Below are positions 1-8,926 of a stretch of 64,000 nucleotides of DNA, one piece after another; position 1 is the first letter of the stretch, and each line of letters starts with the position of its first letter. The stretch is from JAICLK01 sp963742655. GTDB lineage: Bacteria; Patescibacteriota; Saccharimonadia; Saccharimonadales; UBA4665. Under the pieces are notes generated by a model, which worked only from the letters and a program-made list of their open reading frames with translations, did not search any database and was not told the DNA's origin. The stretch lies in assembly GCA_963742655.1 (NCBI GenBank), contig CAVUMM010000006.1, positions 186,001-250,000 of the forward strand. The letters run 5' to 3'. The translations under genes and the position numbers were made by a program.

Positions 1-462
1 AGTATCGCCGTTTTGCGAAACGAGCCGCATAATTTCGATGCGTCTTTGATTAGGCCGCGTGCCATTTTTGGACCGCGTATTCGCTGGGCCGGCAAATGCC
101 AATAGAGACGGCTTTTCCTTTAGCGACAATTCCAGCAAATGGCCCAACAAAGGTACAACATTGCTCCCGCGTTCGTTAATCTTATAGGCGCGCGCGCCGT
201 TGTCACCGACTGTTTCTTCGGCAATATGGCCGACCGACGTGAAAGTAGCGCAATAATCAAATGGTAGGTAAGCCCCGGTTTCCCACATCGGGTCATCTCC
301 CTGCAAGCCCATAAACAGTCTATGCAGCGGTGACACGGAGTATGCTGTATTTGGATCCATTGCAGGAATGAGCATTGCCTTCATTTCATTATTGCCGGCA
401 CTGGCAATAACATCATATAGATCAGGCGGCGCAAGATTGCGCTCCGAAACTGCAGAGGACAT
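1..462 (-). CDS. Hypothetical protein, 3' end outside window
   Basis: An open frame of 154 codons runs from ATG at 462 to the window edge without a stop, so the C-terminus is missing. No family is recognised. The visible end (IEIMRLVSQNGDT) resembles the first helix of a winged-helix domain, so a regulator is possible but unproven. The start has no Shine-Dalgarno site. Instead a TATTAT hexamer lies 6 nt upstream of the ATG (469-474 on the complement), the leaderless arrangement seen at other genes here. The 286 nt between this gene and the cupredoxin show nothing recognisable. Confidence 0.6.
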   Translation of the reverse strand, partial: MSSAVSERNLAPPDLYDVIASAGNNEMKAMLIPAMDPNTAYSVSPLHRLFMGLQGDDPMWETGAYLPFDYCATFTSVGHIAEETVGDNGARAYKINERGSNVVPLLGHLLELSLKEKPSLLAFAGPANTRSKNGTRPNQRRIEIMRLVSQNGDT

Positions 463-748
463 CAAAATATAATATAATAAAAAGACTAATTGGTAAATGA
501 GTCGTCTACCTCATAGCTTGTTGGCCGGTGCTAAAGCGGCTTGGCGGATCGTTGCCTCAATTTAAGTGGAAGCGATTGTCCAGCCTATCCAAATTTTCAG
601 GTGCGTCTCTTCTAAAATTTCTCTGTTTCCGCACAGCATTAACTGATAATATTCGATTGATAATGAGTGCGGATTGCGGCAGGTAATCATCGACGGCCAT
701 ATCTGGCTAGAAACCGGTTCTCGCGATACGTTCCACCCCGCCTATTAC

Positions 749-1183
749 CTACTCCGTTACTAAGACCTTGCCTATCATATCCGGGTGGATCGAGCAGTGG
801 TAGTTGAATGTGCCGGCCGTGTTAAATGTGAACGAGTAAGACTGGCCGGTGTTCAGGTCATTACTTTTCGGGCCGTCTTTACCATCCGTCTCGTTGACAT
901 TGTGAGCCACACTATCTTGGTTGGTCCAGGTCACGGTAGTACCCTTTTTGACAGTTATTGCGGATGGACTGAAGGCAAAGTTACTGATGGTGACTTTATT
1001 TGTAGCTTGCGTATTTTGCGATGAGCTTGAACTGCTGCTATTGTCAGGCATATTCGCCATGTTGGACGTGCTTGACGAGTTGCTACTTTGATTTTTATCT
1101 GCATTCTTTTTGTTGGCGTATACGACTACCCCACCAATAACCACCACTAAAATGACAATTACCGGAATAAGTTTTTTCATCAC
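749..1183 (-). CDS. Membrane-anchored cupredoxin (plastocyanin-like)
   Basis: A 144-aa protein with an N-terminal hydrophobic helix (about residues 4-23), a Ser/Asn-rich linker (about 30-60) and one cupredoxin domain (about 63-144). Type 1 copper ligands are visible as H94 in VAHNV and the C-terminal cluster C130, H133, M136 in CSIHPDM. It is therefore expected to sit outside the membrane as a one-electron carrier or copper-binding protein; the redox partner is unknown. The first two codons are both ATG, so the start may be 1183 or 1180. It stands alone, with a 149-nt gap to its upstream neighbour. Confidence 0.9.
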   Translation of the reverse strand: MMKKLIPVIVILVVVIGGVVVYANKKNADKNQSSNSSSTSNMANMPDNSSSSSSSQNTQATNKVTISNFAFSPSAITVKKGTTVTWTNQDSVAHNVNETDGKDGPKSNDLNTGQSYSFTFNTAGTFNYHCSIHPDMIGKVLVTE

Positions 1184-1332
1184 ATTCCCCCATTAATGAA
1201 TAACCATAAGTATATGCTGTTCACCCTAAATTGAAAATATATTTGTCGTTGTATCCGTGCGCAACACATTTTATTTTTTCAAAATCTAGGGTTAGGTGTA
1301 ATCGCGGCTTCGAAAGACGCTGTCTGATGGAA

Positions 1333-1893
1333 TTACTTCAGCGAAAACGCGGCAGCAGAACTCATTGCCGGATACGACCCCACCAATAACGTCTTTAGAA
1401 GCAACATGTTCCAGCCGGAAAAATTCTTAAATAATATCAAGCCGATTAGTTCCACCGTTAGGGAAATGGCGTATAGGGTAGTAATTTTGGCCATGATATA
1501 CCTGAAAGTACTTGAGTTGTGGGATTTTATATATGACTGGTCGTTTTTATAGATTAACAGCCCGACAAGCACGAAGATAAACAGCAAGATGCCGATGACA
1601 TTCGGCCACGGCAACTTTTGCGCCAGGATAACGCTGATTCCCAGGGCTTGTCCTAGCCCGACGCCCAAAAAAGCGCCGGCTGTTCCGCGAGCCAACTCCA
1701 AAAGATGTGAACGCTTGATGGTAAAATCGCCCAGCTTGACCAGTGACTGTTCGACCCGATGCTCCTCTTTTTCGAGTTGGGCCAGCTCTTTATCTTCTTT
1801 TTCAACCACCTCTTCGAGCTTTTCTTCTATACTGTTCAAACGGTTGAGTTTACGCTCAATTCTGTCAAGCTGTTGTGCGGTATCGGTGCTCAT
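1333..1893 (-). CDS. DUF2391-like integral membrane protein with coiled-coil N-terminus
   Basis: 186 aa. Residues 1-60 are highly charged (runs of E, K and L) and should form a coiled coil. They are followed by about four hydrophobic segments (roughly 68-90, 96-113, 130-158, 165-185). The layout and the segment after the coiled coil resemble DUF2391 membrane proteins of archaea and Saccharibacteria; this is recognition by eye. Function unknown. It lies between the cupredoxin and the Crp/Fnr regulator on the same strand, but the gaps are too large to assume one operon. Confidence 0.7.
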   Translation of the reverse strand: MSTDTAQQLDRIERKLNRLNSIEEKLEEVVEKEDKELAQLEKEEHRVEQSLVKLGDFTIKRSHLLELARGTAGAFLGVGLGQALGISVILAQKLPWPNVIGILLFIFVLVGLLIYKNDQSYIKSHNSSTFRYIMAKITTLYAISLTVELIGLILFKNFSGWNMLLLKTLLVGSYPAMSSAAAFSLK

Positions 1894-1983
1894 TTTTATT
1901 TCTGGTTTACAAGAGGCTATAATATCATGCTTTCAAGCAAAATGCACATGGTTTACATCAATCTATAACCGGTACAACTTGTA

Positions 1984-2703
1984 TTATCGATAAGCGTAAT
2001 CTTGTAATTTGTTGACGTCCAGGACAATTATTTTTTGTGGCAGAGTTTTAATCATTTTCAGGTCCCGCAGGTCACTTATCGATTGCGATACCGTTTCCCT
2101 GGCTACATTTAATATGCCCGATAGCGTGGTGTGCGTGAGTGGCAGGTCAATTTGTATGACTTCCTTGCTGCCTCCGACTTCATGTCCAAATTCGTGCGTG
2201 AAATGCAGTAACTGATGTGCTAGCCGTTGCGTAGAGCTTTTGAGTGACATGTTTTCTAACATCTGGATATTCGAATAGAATCGTTTGCCGGATTCCTCGA
2301 GCAAATCCCGATAATAAAGCGGTTCTTCATGGATTTTTTTCATCATCGCATCTTTTTCAATGAAGTAAAGGTCACTGTCGCAGATCGTTTCGTAATAGAC
2401 AACTTCAGGCCCGGCATAAATGTGTTGGTCAAAAAGCAGCTGAAAAACCAGTGTTAATGGGTAAAAACTACCTGGACCATAAATGCTCTGGATGCTGAAA
2501 GTGCCATTATTTGTCACTATGTAGCGCATCACATAGCCGGACTCTACAAGCGTTAATCGCAACCGATCCTGGGACGTATTAAGCACCTGCCCTTTTTTAA
2601 TCTTGAATTTTCTGCCGCCACGCAATAATTCACGCAGCATATTTTTGTCCGGTTCGTTGGCCATCTTTGCATCAAACCATGCGGTAGAATTTGCGTCAAG
2701 CAC
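1984..2703 (-). CDS. Crp/Fnr-family transcriptional regulator
   Basis: 239 aa, the usual size for the family. The N-terminal part (about 25-150) looks like a cyclic-nucleotide-binding beta-roll. The C-terminal part holds a Crp-type helix-turn-helix, with LTHTTLSGILNVARETVSQS as recognition region (about residues 187-206) followed by a beta wing ending near the C-terminus. No cysteine cluster typical of Fnr iron-sulfur binding is seen, so the effector is unknown. It is a single gene, divergent from the methyltransferase at 2829. Confidence 0.88.
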   Translation of the reverse strand: MLDANSTAWFDAKMANEPDKNMLRELLRGGRKFKIKKGQVLNTSQDRLRLTLVESGYVMRYIVTNNGTFSIQSIYGPGSFYPLTLVFQLLFDQHIYAGPEVVYYETICDSDLYFIEKDAMMKKIHEEPLYYRDLLEESGKRFYSNIQMLENMSLKSSTQRLAHQLLHFTHEFGHEVGGSKEVIQIDLPLTHTTLSGILNVARETVSQSISDLRDLKMIKTLPQKIIVLDVNKLQDYAYR

Positions 2704-2828
2704 AATAATTGTAATTTCGCTAGTATTTTAGTCACTCACTACTAAAGACTGGTAAATAGTACAACAGTAAAGCGTTGCCGTATATCTGTCGAGGTCTATA
2801 ATCAAAACGCAGGGAGAGGTGTAACGAA

Positions 2829-3707
2829 GTGAGTGAATTAGCAGGTTTAAGTGAAGAAGGTGCTCGTCTGCAATACGCCGAACCGGGTTTTCAGACGGCC
2901 ATTCGTTTCAATTTGTATAATTATGCGGATTATGGAGAGGGCGCAGAGATGCACCGGCTTATCCTGGATAGTATACCGATGGGTTTTGAAGGCACTGTCG
3001 CGGATCTGGGATGTGGTAACGGTGAACTGTTGGTATCGCTGCGAACGGAACGCAAGGCGCAAGGACGGCTCATCGGTATTGATGTTTGGTCCGACCCCGC
3101 TCTAGCTGAATGGCATGTCGCACAGTTAAACCAGGCCAGTCCGGGCACTATCCGGCCGATTGAATTCCACCAACGTGATGCCGCGGAAACCGGGCTGCCG
3201 GAAGATTCGGTCGATATCGTGATATCCGCATTCACTTTGTATCACATGGACGATCCCGGGGCAGCATTACGAGAAATCCATAGGATTCTAAGACCGGGCG
3301 GCCGATTGATCGCTGCGACGAGCTGCGAAGGTAACAAGCAAAGACATAGGGAGTTCGAGAGTTTAGTAGCCGCAAAACTCGGGGTTGAGCCGCCACCGAT
3401 ATTTTCAGCGCGTTGTGATGACAAGATTCTTGAGCAGTTGTTGCGGCAAATTTTTCCATCATTTCGTCACATGGAATTTCAGGATCTTCCGATGCGAATT
3501 ACGCCCGATCTTATAGATGAATACCTTCTCTCATTAGAGACGATGGGTTCTGCATGCCGGCCATCGGTTCATCCTGTCGCTTGGAGCGCTGCCTTAAATA
3601 ACTTCGTCCGACCCGAGATCGAACGTGAGATATGCGAATCGGGAACAGGATATTTCGAGGACCGGATCGTCCGGGTCGCCTACGAAGCAATCAAAGAAGT
3701 TGCATAG
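2829..3707 (+). CDS. Class I SAM-dependent methyltransferase
   Basis: 292 aa. Motif I is VADLGCGNGELL (about residues 57-68), followed by the acidic end of strand 2 (IGIDVW) and a motif IV/post-I region (VDIVISAFTLYHMDDPGAALREIHRILRPGG in sense, given here only by its ends VDIVISA and LRPGG). This is the Methyltransf_11/25 layout. The substrate is unknown. The start is GTG at 2829, chosen because GGGAGAGG lies about 12 nt upstream; no in-frame ATG fits. No partner gene is visible. Confidence 0.85.
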   Translation: MSELAGLSEEGARLQYAEPGFQTAIRFNLYNYADYGEGAEMHRLILDSIPMGFEGTVADLGCGNGELLVSLRTERKAQGRLIGIDVWSDPALAEWHVAQLNQASPGTIRPIEFHQRDAAETGLPEDSVDIVISAFTLYHMDDPGAALREIHRILRPGGRLIAATSCEGNKQRHREFESLVAAKLGVEPPPIFSARCDDKILEQLLRQIFPSFRHMEFQDLPMRITPDLIDEYLLSLETMGSACRPSVHPVAWSAALNNFVRPEIEREICESGTGYFEDRIVRVAYEAIKEVA

Positions 3708-3853
3708 TGCGGCCGGTTGCCGCCAGGCGCAAATCCTCTGCGCAACAAGCACGTCTCTATGGCTGTGCGCATAGCAATGTAGGGTTACTGACATCCAATC
3801 TTTGACCAAACATAGTTAATGTGTAATAATTTACCGCATTAATCGAGAAAATC

Positions 3854-4648
3854 GTGACAGGGATAGATGTACAAAACGAAGCCGTTCGCGGCGCCATTGC
3901 TGCTGAAGTAGCTGGCGCGGTGTTCGCACTTGAAGGCGATGATGCCGCAGTGCCGGAGATTCAATGGGATCGTGAAGGCAGCGCCGGCCGTTTATACTTT
4001 GTCGAGCCAGTCTGCGCGCCGCACGAAACCCGCCGGTTAGTGCGCGCACTACATCACCAAATGACGCCGCGCCTGGGCGAACTCAGCCTGGCACATACTA
4101 TCTGGTATTGGGGTGCCGAGCGGTTGCTTAACGAAACAGGCGATGATGCGAGTAAGCTCAGCCTGTATCGGCCCGAATCAGGCTCAAGTGCAGGCCAGGA
4201 GTTGCACGTAGGTGTCGTAGAATTGCCCGTGAATCTGGGGTCAAATGGTTGGCGAGGGTTGAGCCTTCAGTTTAGCGGACATGGCAGTGCTCCAGAATTT
4301 GTCCAGGGCGAACCGGTGGTTGTCTGGCCTTACGCGAGTCAAGTGAACGCCGCGCGAGCGGACACGAGCTTAACCAATAATCTGAGATTTAAAGAATTAC
4401 CGGACGGCACGGAAGAATCTTTGCAGAGCTGGCTGATTGATGCCATGAACGATGCTGAACCAATGGACAGAATGAGGCAGCGCCGAAAGACGGCCGAAGC
4501 CCAACTGGCAGCAACAGGTAATCCAATTGAGGAAACATACGCGGAACTTTTTCCTGGCAAAGAATTTCCCGGGCTGTTTGCCAAATTCGAAATAATCAGT
4601 GCACTGGTACATGCGGCTTGGGCTGCGGATCACCCTGGCGCAAATTGA
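3854..4648 (+). CDS. Hypothetical protein, 264 aa
   Basis: No family recognised. The protein is soluble and acidic, with a Trp/His-rich central stretch (HTIWYWGAERLL) and a charged C-terminal helix region (MDRMRQRRKTAEAQLAATG). It starts with GTG at 3854 and has no clear Shine-Dalgarno site; a TAATAA-like AT-rich stretch lies upstream. It is flanked by the methyltransferase (same strand, 146 nt away) and converges on the TolB-like gene. Confidence 0.65.
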   Translation: MTGIDVQNEAVRGAIAAEVAGAVFALEGDDAAVPEIQWDREGSAGRLYFVEPVCAPHETRRLVRALHHQMTPRLGELSLAHTIWYWGAERLLNETGDDASKLSLYRPESGSSAGQELHVGVVELPVNLGSNGWRGLSLQFSGHGSAPEFVQGEPVVVWPYASQVNAARADTSLTNNLRFKELPDGTEESLQSWLIDAMNDAEPMDRMRQRRKTAEAQLAATGNPIEETYAELFPGKEFPGLFAKFEIISALVHAAWAADHPGAN

Positions 4649-4699
4649 CGAAGTGTGTGAGCCCTAGGCCGGCACTATAGACCACATGCAAGTATGGCG

Positions 4700-6286
4700 T
4701 TAGTAAATGCCGTCGTAGCCGAATGCCGCGCCAGGATAACCGCCCATAGCGTCGTCGTAGCCTTTTTGGGATGGCAGGTAGCCTGAAATCTGCACGGGAG
4801 CTTTGTCGCTGAAAGCTGATGTAACATACAACCTGTCGCCGCCGTTCGACAATATCAGGTAGTTCCCGTACCACGCGTATTGGTTAAAGTTTTGCGGCAG
4901 CGTGCGGGCTTTAGCCGCGGCTTGGCCGTTTCCGCTTGCGACGTACAGATCCGAAGTGTTGTTTTTGGCGGATTTCAGCCAGAATACGTTAGCGCCGTCA
5001 GGGGAAGATAAAGCTGGGTTGTATTTCTGATTCTCGGCTTTATCCTGAGTCGTATCGCTAACGGTTTGGCCATTGTAAAGATAGTGGTAAACGCCGCTTT
5101 TGGTCCCGTATACAGTGAAGTACAATTCATTAGGCCCGTAGATATTGTTCGTAACAATTCCTGCCAGCCAGCTTTGATCGAGCTGTTTGAGCGTGGTAAT
5201 TTTACCATCTGCCGACAAGCTGATAATCCGACCTTGCAATCCGGCTTTTTTGCATGCAGCTAAACCCTTAGCTTCGTTTATCGAAGGATCGGGCGGGCCA
5301 TCTATCGCGCAAGTTTCGGCAAATACGAGCTTGCCGCCAACGATGTAAATCGCGCTGAAATTCTGGTTCTGCTTATTCGCCAATAGCGTGGTGACTTTGC
5401 CCGTGTTCGTATCGTAGCTTTTGATTTGTTCCTGGCCAGACGCCGTAAATATCGTATAGACAAAATGCTGGTCATCAAGCCAACCCACGAGCTGTATGGA
5501 ATTGTTCTCTGCAACCGGTGTCTTGTCGGCCATTTCGATCTGGACCGTTTTTTCGTTTGACGTGTCGACGATGTACAAGCGAACAGAAGTTTTCGGCTCC
5601 GGGCCCTTGGTTGACACAAAGCCACTGTTTCGAGCAAGGTATGCTAAATGTTTCCAATCGCGAGCTGCCAGCAGTGAGGGGCCGGCGTAGTTTGTGTTCC
5701 CATCGCTGTCGTTTACTTGCTGCAGTTCGTTGCCGTCGCCCTGCAGGATGACTTTCTGATTCGAACCGTCAAGGTTACTCCTCACGATATCGGCGCTCGC
5801 AACACCGTAGACGGAATCCTGTTTCAGGAAATAGATACTTCCGGTGTGCAACAGATCCAGCGCCACGCTAGCCTTGTGGGATTGATTGAAATAAACCGTT
5901 TCTGTCGATGGTGAAAAGTTGGGCGCGCCAACAGTCACCTTCGCATTCAGAGTGTTTTTTTGCGCATAAATTATGGCTGAACCATCGGAGCCGGTTTTAA
6001 TAATGTGGCCGTTATATGCGACGTTTGCATCCGCGATGGCGCTACCCGAAATCTTGTCTTCCACCAGCACCTGTACGCTTACACGCCGAAGAACAACTTT
6101 ATTAAACGCGTAACGAATACTCGGTAAAGCGAACAGAATTAGCGCAACGATTGCCACTAAAAGTAGCACTATTAAAAATTTCCGGCTTTTAGGATGCTTT
6201 ACTCTTTGGTTTTGAATGACATTCGGCCGTGCAACTGGTACAGATTCGGTGGTTGGCATCCCACCATCTTGTGGGTTTTGATCCAC
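4700..6286 (-). CDS. Membrane-anchored TolB-like beta-propeller protein
   Basis: 528 aa. A basic N-terminus is followed by one transmembrane helix (about 36-56: FLIVLLLVAIVALILFALP), then a carboxypeptidase-regulatory or bacterial Ig-like beta domain (about 65-145, with VSVQVLVEDKISGSAIADANV), then repeated TolB/WD40-like blades (SNLDGSNQKVILQ, DWKHLAYLARNS, SPDGANVFWLKSA). It is probably an extracytoplasmic binding or scaffold protein fixed to the membrane. Start is GTG at 6286 with GGGGTAA just upstream. The next gene upstream on the same strand is the LPxTG protein. Confidence 0.75.
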   Translation of the reverse strand: MDQNPQDGGMPTTESVPVARPNVIQNQRVKHPKSRKFLIVLLLVAIVALILFALPSIRYAFNKVVLRRVSVQVLVEDKISGSAIADANVAYNGHIIKTGSDGSAIIYAQKNTLNAKVTVGAPNFSPSTETVYFNQSHKASVALDLLHTGSIYFLKQDSVYGVASADIVRSNLDGSNQKVILQGDGNELQQVNDSDGNTNYAGPSLLAARDWKHLAYLARNSGFVSTKGPEPKTSVRLYIVDTSNEKTVQIEMADKTPVAENNSIQLVGWLDDQHFVYTIFTASGQEQIKSYDTNTGKVTTLLANKQNQNFSAIYIVGGKLVFAETCAIDGPPDPSINEAKGLAACKKAGLQGRIISLSADGKITTLKQLDQSWLAGIVTNNIYGPNELYFTVYGTKSGVYHYLYNGQTVSDTTQDKAENQKYNPALSSPDGANVFWLKSAKNNTSDLYVASGNGQAAAKARTLPQNFNQYAWYGNYLILSNGGDRLYVTSAFSDKAPVQISGYLPSQKGYDDAMGGYPGAAFGYDGIY

Positions 6287-6332
6287 TGGTTACCCCATAT
6301 TATGTTTACGAATTTGTTATGTCGGTATCAAA

Positions 6333-7214
6333 TCATTTAGATTTGTGAGCGTGTGCCGGTTTGTGAGGTTTATGGTGGTGGGCTGCTGCGTGGCGCCGCT
6401 TGTGTTTGATGTGGCGATGCGTCATGTGGAACACATAGCCGCCGATGATTGCCAGCAAAGCGATAACGAAGACTGCGCCAGCGCCGGTGTTTGGTAATTG
6501 GCTGACGCTGGATGTCGTGGTCACTGGTGTGGGCGTAGGTGTCGGAGTTGGCGTTGGGGTTGGCGTGGGAGTGGGTGTAGGCGTTGGGGTAGGCTTGGGT
6601 TTTGGGGATTTTGGTATAACAGGCTTGCCGCCGACCGGATTACCGCACGCTGTCATAACGGCAAACTGGACGACACCTTTTGCATTGAAGTAAACCAGCA
6701 CCGGAATGCTGTTAACTCCTTTGCCGTAGTTCGTGCTGTTGAATCCTTCATAATACGTTTTGCCATGAATTTTTACCGCATTCTCTTTGCCGATTTTCTG
6801 CCGGCCAAGGCTCCACGCTTTGGTGGCGACAACTTTGCCGTTAACGACGATATTGCCGTTACGCAAATCGGATCCTTTTTTAGCGGTTTTGAGGAAATTA
6901 GCGTAATCGCTGGCCGGCAGTCCGAGGCTTGCGTAAATGTTCTTAAGGTCGTTCGGCTTGTTTTTCTTGACATCTTTGATGAATTCGGCCGGAGTCAGCG
7001 CGCCGCATTTTATGATGGAGTTCGCCGAACAATCCCGCGTGACGGCCGTGGCCGCATATGCCGGAAAAGCCGCACGCATGAGGAGTACGACAATTGCACC
7101 GACGAAAGCGCCGACAAACATGCCGTGAACGAATTTCGGGGTGATATTTATGACCCTTTTAACATGGTGATGAATCTGTTGAACCGGTTTTTGTTGTTTT
7201 TTCTTTTTTGCCAT
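6333..7214 (-). CDS. LPxTG-type cell-surface protein with Thr-Pro stalk
   Basis: 293 aa. Order: Lys/His-rich N-terminus, signal/TM segment (about 31-50) with an AYA-A possible signal-peptidase site near 52-55, an extracellular domain (about 56-198), a (TP)n stalk (about 207-230), sorting motif LPNTG at 240-244, a hydrophobic helix (245-262) and a very long basic His/Lys tail. The domain resembles surface proteins common in Saccharibacteria. The tail is much longer than a typical sorting tail and no sortase lies in the window, so wall attachment is inferred. The TP stalk is encoded by a GT-rich near-repeat on the + strand (about 6530-6600), prone to slippage. Confidence 0.8.
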   Translation of the reverse strand: MAKKKKQQKPVQQIHHHVKRVINITPKFVHGMFVGAFVGAIVVLLMRAAFPAYAATAVTRDCSANSIIKCGALTPAEFIKDVKKNKPNDLKNIYASLGLPASDYANFLKTAKKGSDLRNGNIVVNGKVVATKAWSLGRQKIGKENAVKIHGKTYYEGFNSTNYGKGVNSIPVLVYFNAKGVVQFAVMTACGNPVGGKPVIPKSPKPKPTPTPTPTPTPTPTPTPTPTPTPVTTTSSVSQLPNTGAGAVFVIALLAIIGGYVFHMTHRHIKHKRRHAAAHHHKPHKPAHAHKSK

Positions 7215-7375
7215 TTACACACTATTATATATATGCTTATGGTTTTGTCCAGAGTATATATACGCAATAATTTTAGCGCGAGAAATCGCAAATATTTCGT
7301 TAAAGCTTAATAAACTCACGAATGCGCCGTAAATGCACCCATCGCATAAATCTGAAATATGTCTCGTGCGGCTGT

Positions 7376-7612
7376 TTATTCCACACTATCTTGTGACTGC
7401 GCGGAGTTTGAAACGGTTCGATCCTTCATGAATATGGCGACGAAAAGTGTAATCCACCAGAAGAATATGCTAAGCAAAAACCACCCGATAAAGCTGTGGC
7501 CCTTGCGGTGCGCGATCGACGCCGGAATGAGTGCGATGACTACCCAGATAAATAATAGCAACATGTACCAGATGAAGCCTAGCGTGAATCCCAATATAGT
7601 AGTCGCAAGCAT
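7376..7612 (-). CDS. Small membrane protein, superinfection-immunity-like
   Basis: 78 aa with two hydrophobic helices (about 4-30 and 40-63) separated by a basic loop containing IAHRKGHSFIGWF. The short pattern RKGHSFIGWFLLS recalls the superinfection-immunity (Imm_superinfect) and similar two-helix inner-membrane families, but the fit is by eye and the role unknown. GAGGG lies upstream of the ATG at 7612. Confidence 0.6.
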   Translation of the reverse strand: MLATTILGFTLGFIWYMLLLFIWVVIALIPASIAHRKGHSFIGWFLLSIFFWWITLFVAIFMKDRTVSNSAQSQDSVE

Positions 7613-7713
7613 GACAGCCCTCTTTCTTTAAGTTACACATAAATATTCTCACCAATGACGCGCAATTGCTGTGATTGTGCTCACAAGGACCATCTTGGTT
7701 GAGGGCGTAGAGA

Positions 7714-8175
7714 TTAAATAAAAACGATCATGGCATTGAGCGGTTCCCTGCCCTCTGCGAGCCGTTCATTATCCAGAAGTCGTTCGTATGTTCCGATAAT
7801 TCCCCCGGCCTGATTGGTCACGAAACCGCGATGCGTATATCCGATAATATGATCGCCGACAGCTACGCCATGTGGCACACGGACCACTCCAGTCCACTGC
7901 AGCAAGTGTGCGGTACTGGCTTTTTCGCGCTCCATTTCTATCAGCATGGCGATACTGGCAGTTTTCATCAGGCGCTCAACCAAGGAGGCGGCAGGTTGAT
8001 CAGCTGCCAGAACTAAATGCGCCGCAATATTATCAGGAGTTATGTCGTCAAAAGGAATTTGCTCGACACTGACGTTAGCAGGATCGTAGTATTCGGCAAT
8101 GGCGCCAACATTGATTTCCTCGGTTACGGCCTCTGCCGCGGCGAGTTCTGCTGTAGAAAGCTCAAAACTTGTCAT
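7714..8175 (-). CDS. Hypothetical protein, 153 aa
   Basis: No family recognised. Residues 1-30 are acidic and helical, the middle has a Met/Glu-rich helix (AMLIEMEREKASTA), and the C-terminal third is beta-rich (GVAVGDHIIGYTHRGFVTNQ). It is the last in a run of minus-strand unknown genes (7714-10210). A TATTGT hexamer sits 10 nt before the ATG and there is no Shine-Dalgarno site. Confidence 0.55.
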   Translation of the reverse strand: MTSFELSTAELAAAEAVTEEINVGAIAEYYDPANVSVEQIPFDDITPDNIAAHLVLAADQPAASLVERLMKTASIAMLIEMEREKASTAHLLQWTGVVRVPHGVAVGDHIIGYTHRGFVTNQAGGIIGTYERLLDNERLAEGREPLNAMIVFI

Positions 8176-8231
8176 AGTAAAGCAGACAATACCACTTAGT
8201 TAGATAATTGTAAATGCTGCTACTGTCGAAA

Positions 8232-8924
8232 CTAGCTGATATATGGAGTCACCAAGCCTGACGGGTAGTAACTTCTGCCGGAATGTTCCCGCCAGTACGG
8301 ATGGCTTAATGGTATTGGCCACCATGGCGTGCCGCGCGGCAAGCCTCTGTTGTGGGCCAGTGATAGATTTCCGATTTCTTCGACACCGCTGTAACCTAAT
8401 TCGAGTGCGGTAACGAGGTCGCCTTCAAGGTCGCAATCCGGATGTAGGCTTACCAGGGCTTTACCGAGTTTTGTAGTACGAAAATCAACCGCCGCATGAA
8501 AAAAAGACTCGATACATAAATCACCGCTTGGGCTGTCAGTTGACGCTCTTCGAACCATTAGTAAACCGAATACGGAGACTTGTGCCCCAAGGCGCTGAGC
8601 CGCCCAGCGATGTTGTCGCTCGTGCTTGATAATTTTCCGTAATCTAAGCGGGGCTACGGTAATACCGGTTTGTTCGGTAACGGATTGTATAAGATCTGGG
8701 AACTGACATGCGTCACCGACTATGACTTCGCCGGGGTGGCGTGTAAACACGGCGTTTTCGTGAATCGGCGCATCGTTTGGCAGGTCTCGCAGATCGCTCA
8801 AGTCCTGAACTCTCAGCTCACCGGCTCCAATAAAGGGTGCTTCATCAGCCGCAATTGAAACCCGTTCCAGGTAACTCGTTGGATAGTGCCTTGTGCCGAG
8901 GATTTCGTTTAGCGCTGTAGCCAT
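8232..8924 (-). CDS. Hypothetical protein with HExxH motif
   Basis: 230 aa. HERQH at residues 101-105 matches the HExxH zinc-metallopeptidase signature and sits in a predicted helix (KIIKHERQHRWAAQRLG), as it would in a gluzincin or minigluzincin. No third ligand can be assigned. The C-terminal part is rich in Pro/Trp (GTPWWPIPLSHPYW). It begins 2 nt after the stop of the 427-aa gene at 8927-10210, so the two are probably translated together. Peptidase activity is an inference from one short motif. Confidence 0.6.
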   Translation of the reverse strand: MATALNEILGTRHYPTSYLERVSIAADEAPFIGAGELRVQDLSDLRDLPNDAPIHENAVFTRHPGEVIVGDACQFPDLIQSVTEQTGITVAPLRLRKIIKHERQHRWAAQRLGAQVSVFGLLMVRRASTDSPSGDLCIESFFHAAVDFRTTKLGKALVSLHPDCDLEGDLVTALELGYSGVEEIGNLSLAHNRGLPRGTPWWPIPLSHPYWREHSGRSYYPSGLVTPYIS

Positions 8925-8926
8925 TG

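Noticed and set aside
6530..6600. GT-rich tandem stretch, possible satellite or CRISPR-like
   Set aside because: It encodes the Thr-Pro stalk of the LPxTG protein; a coding microsatellite.
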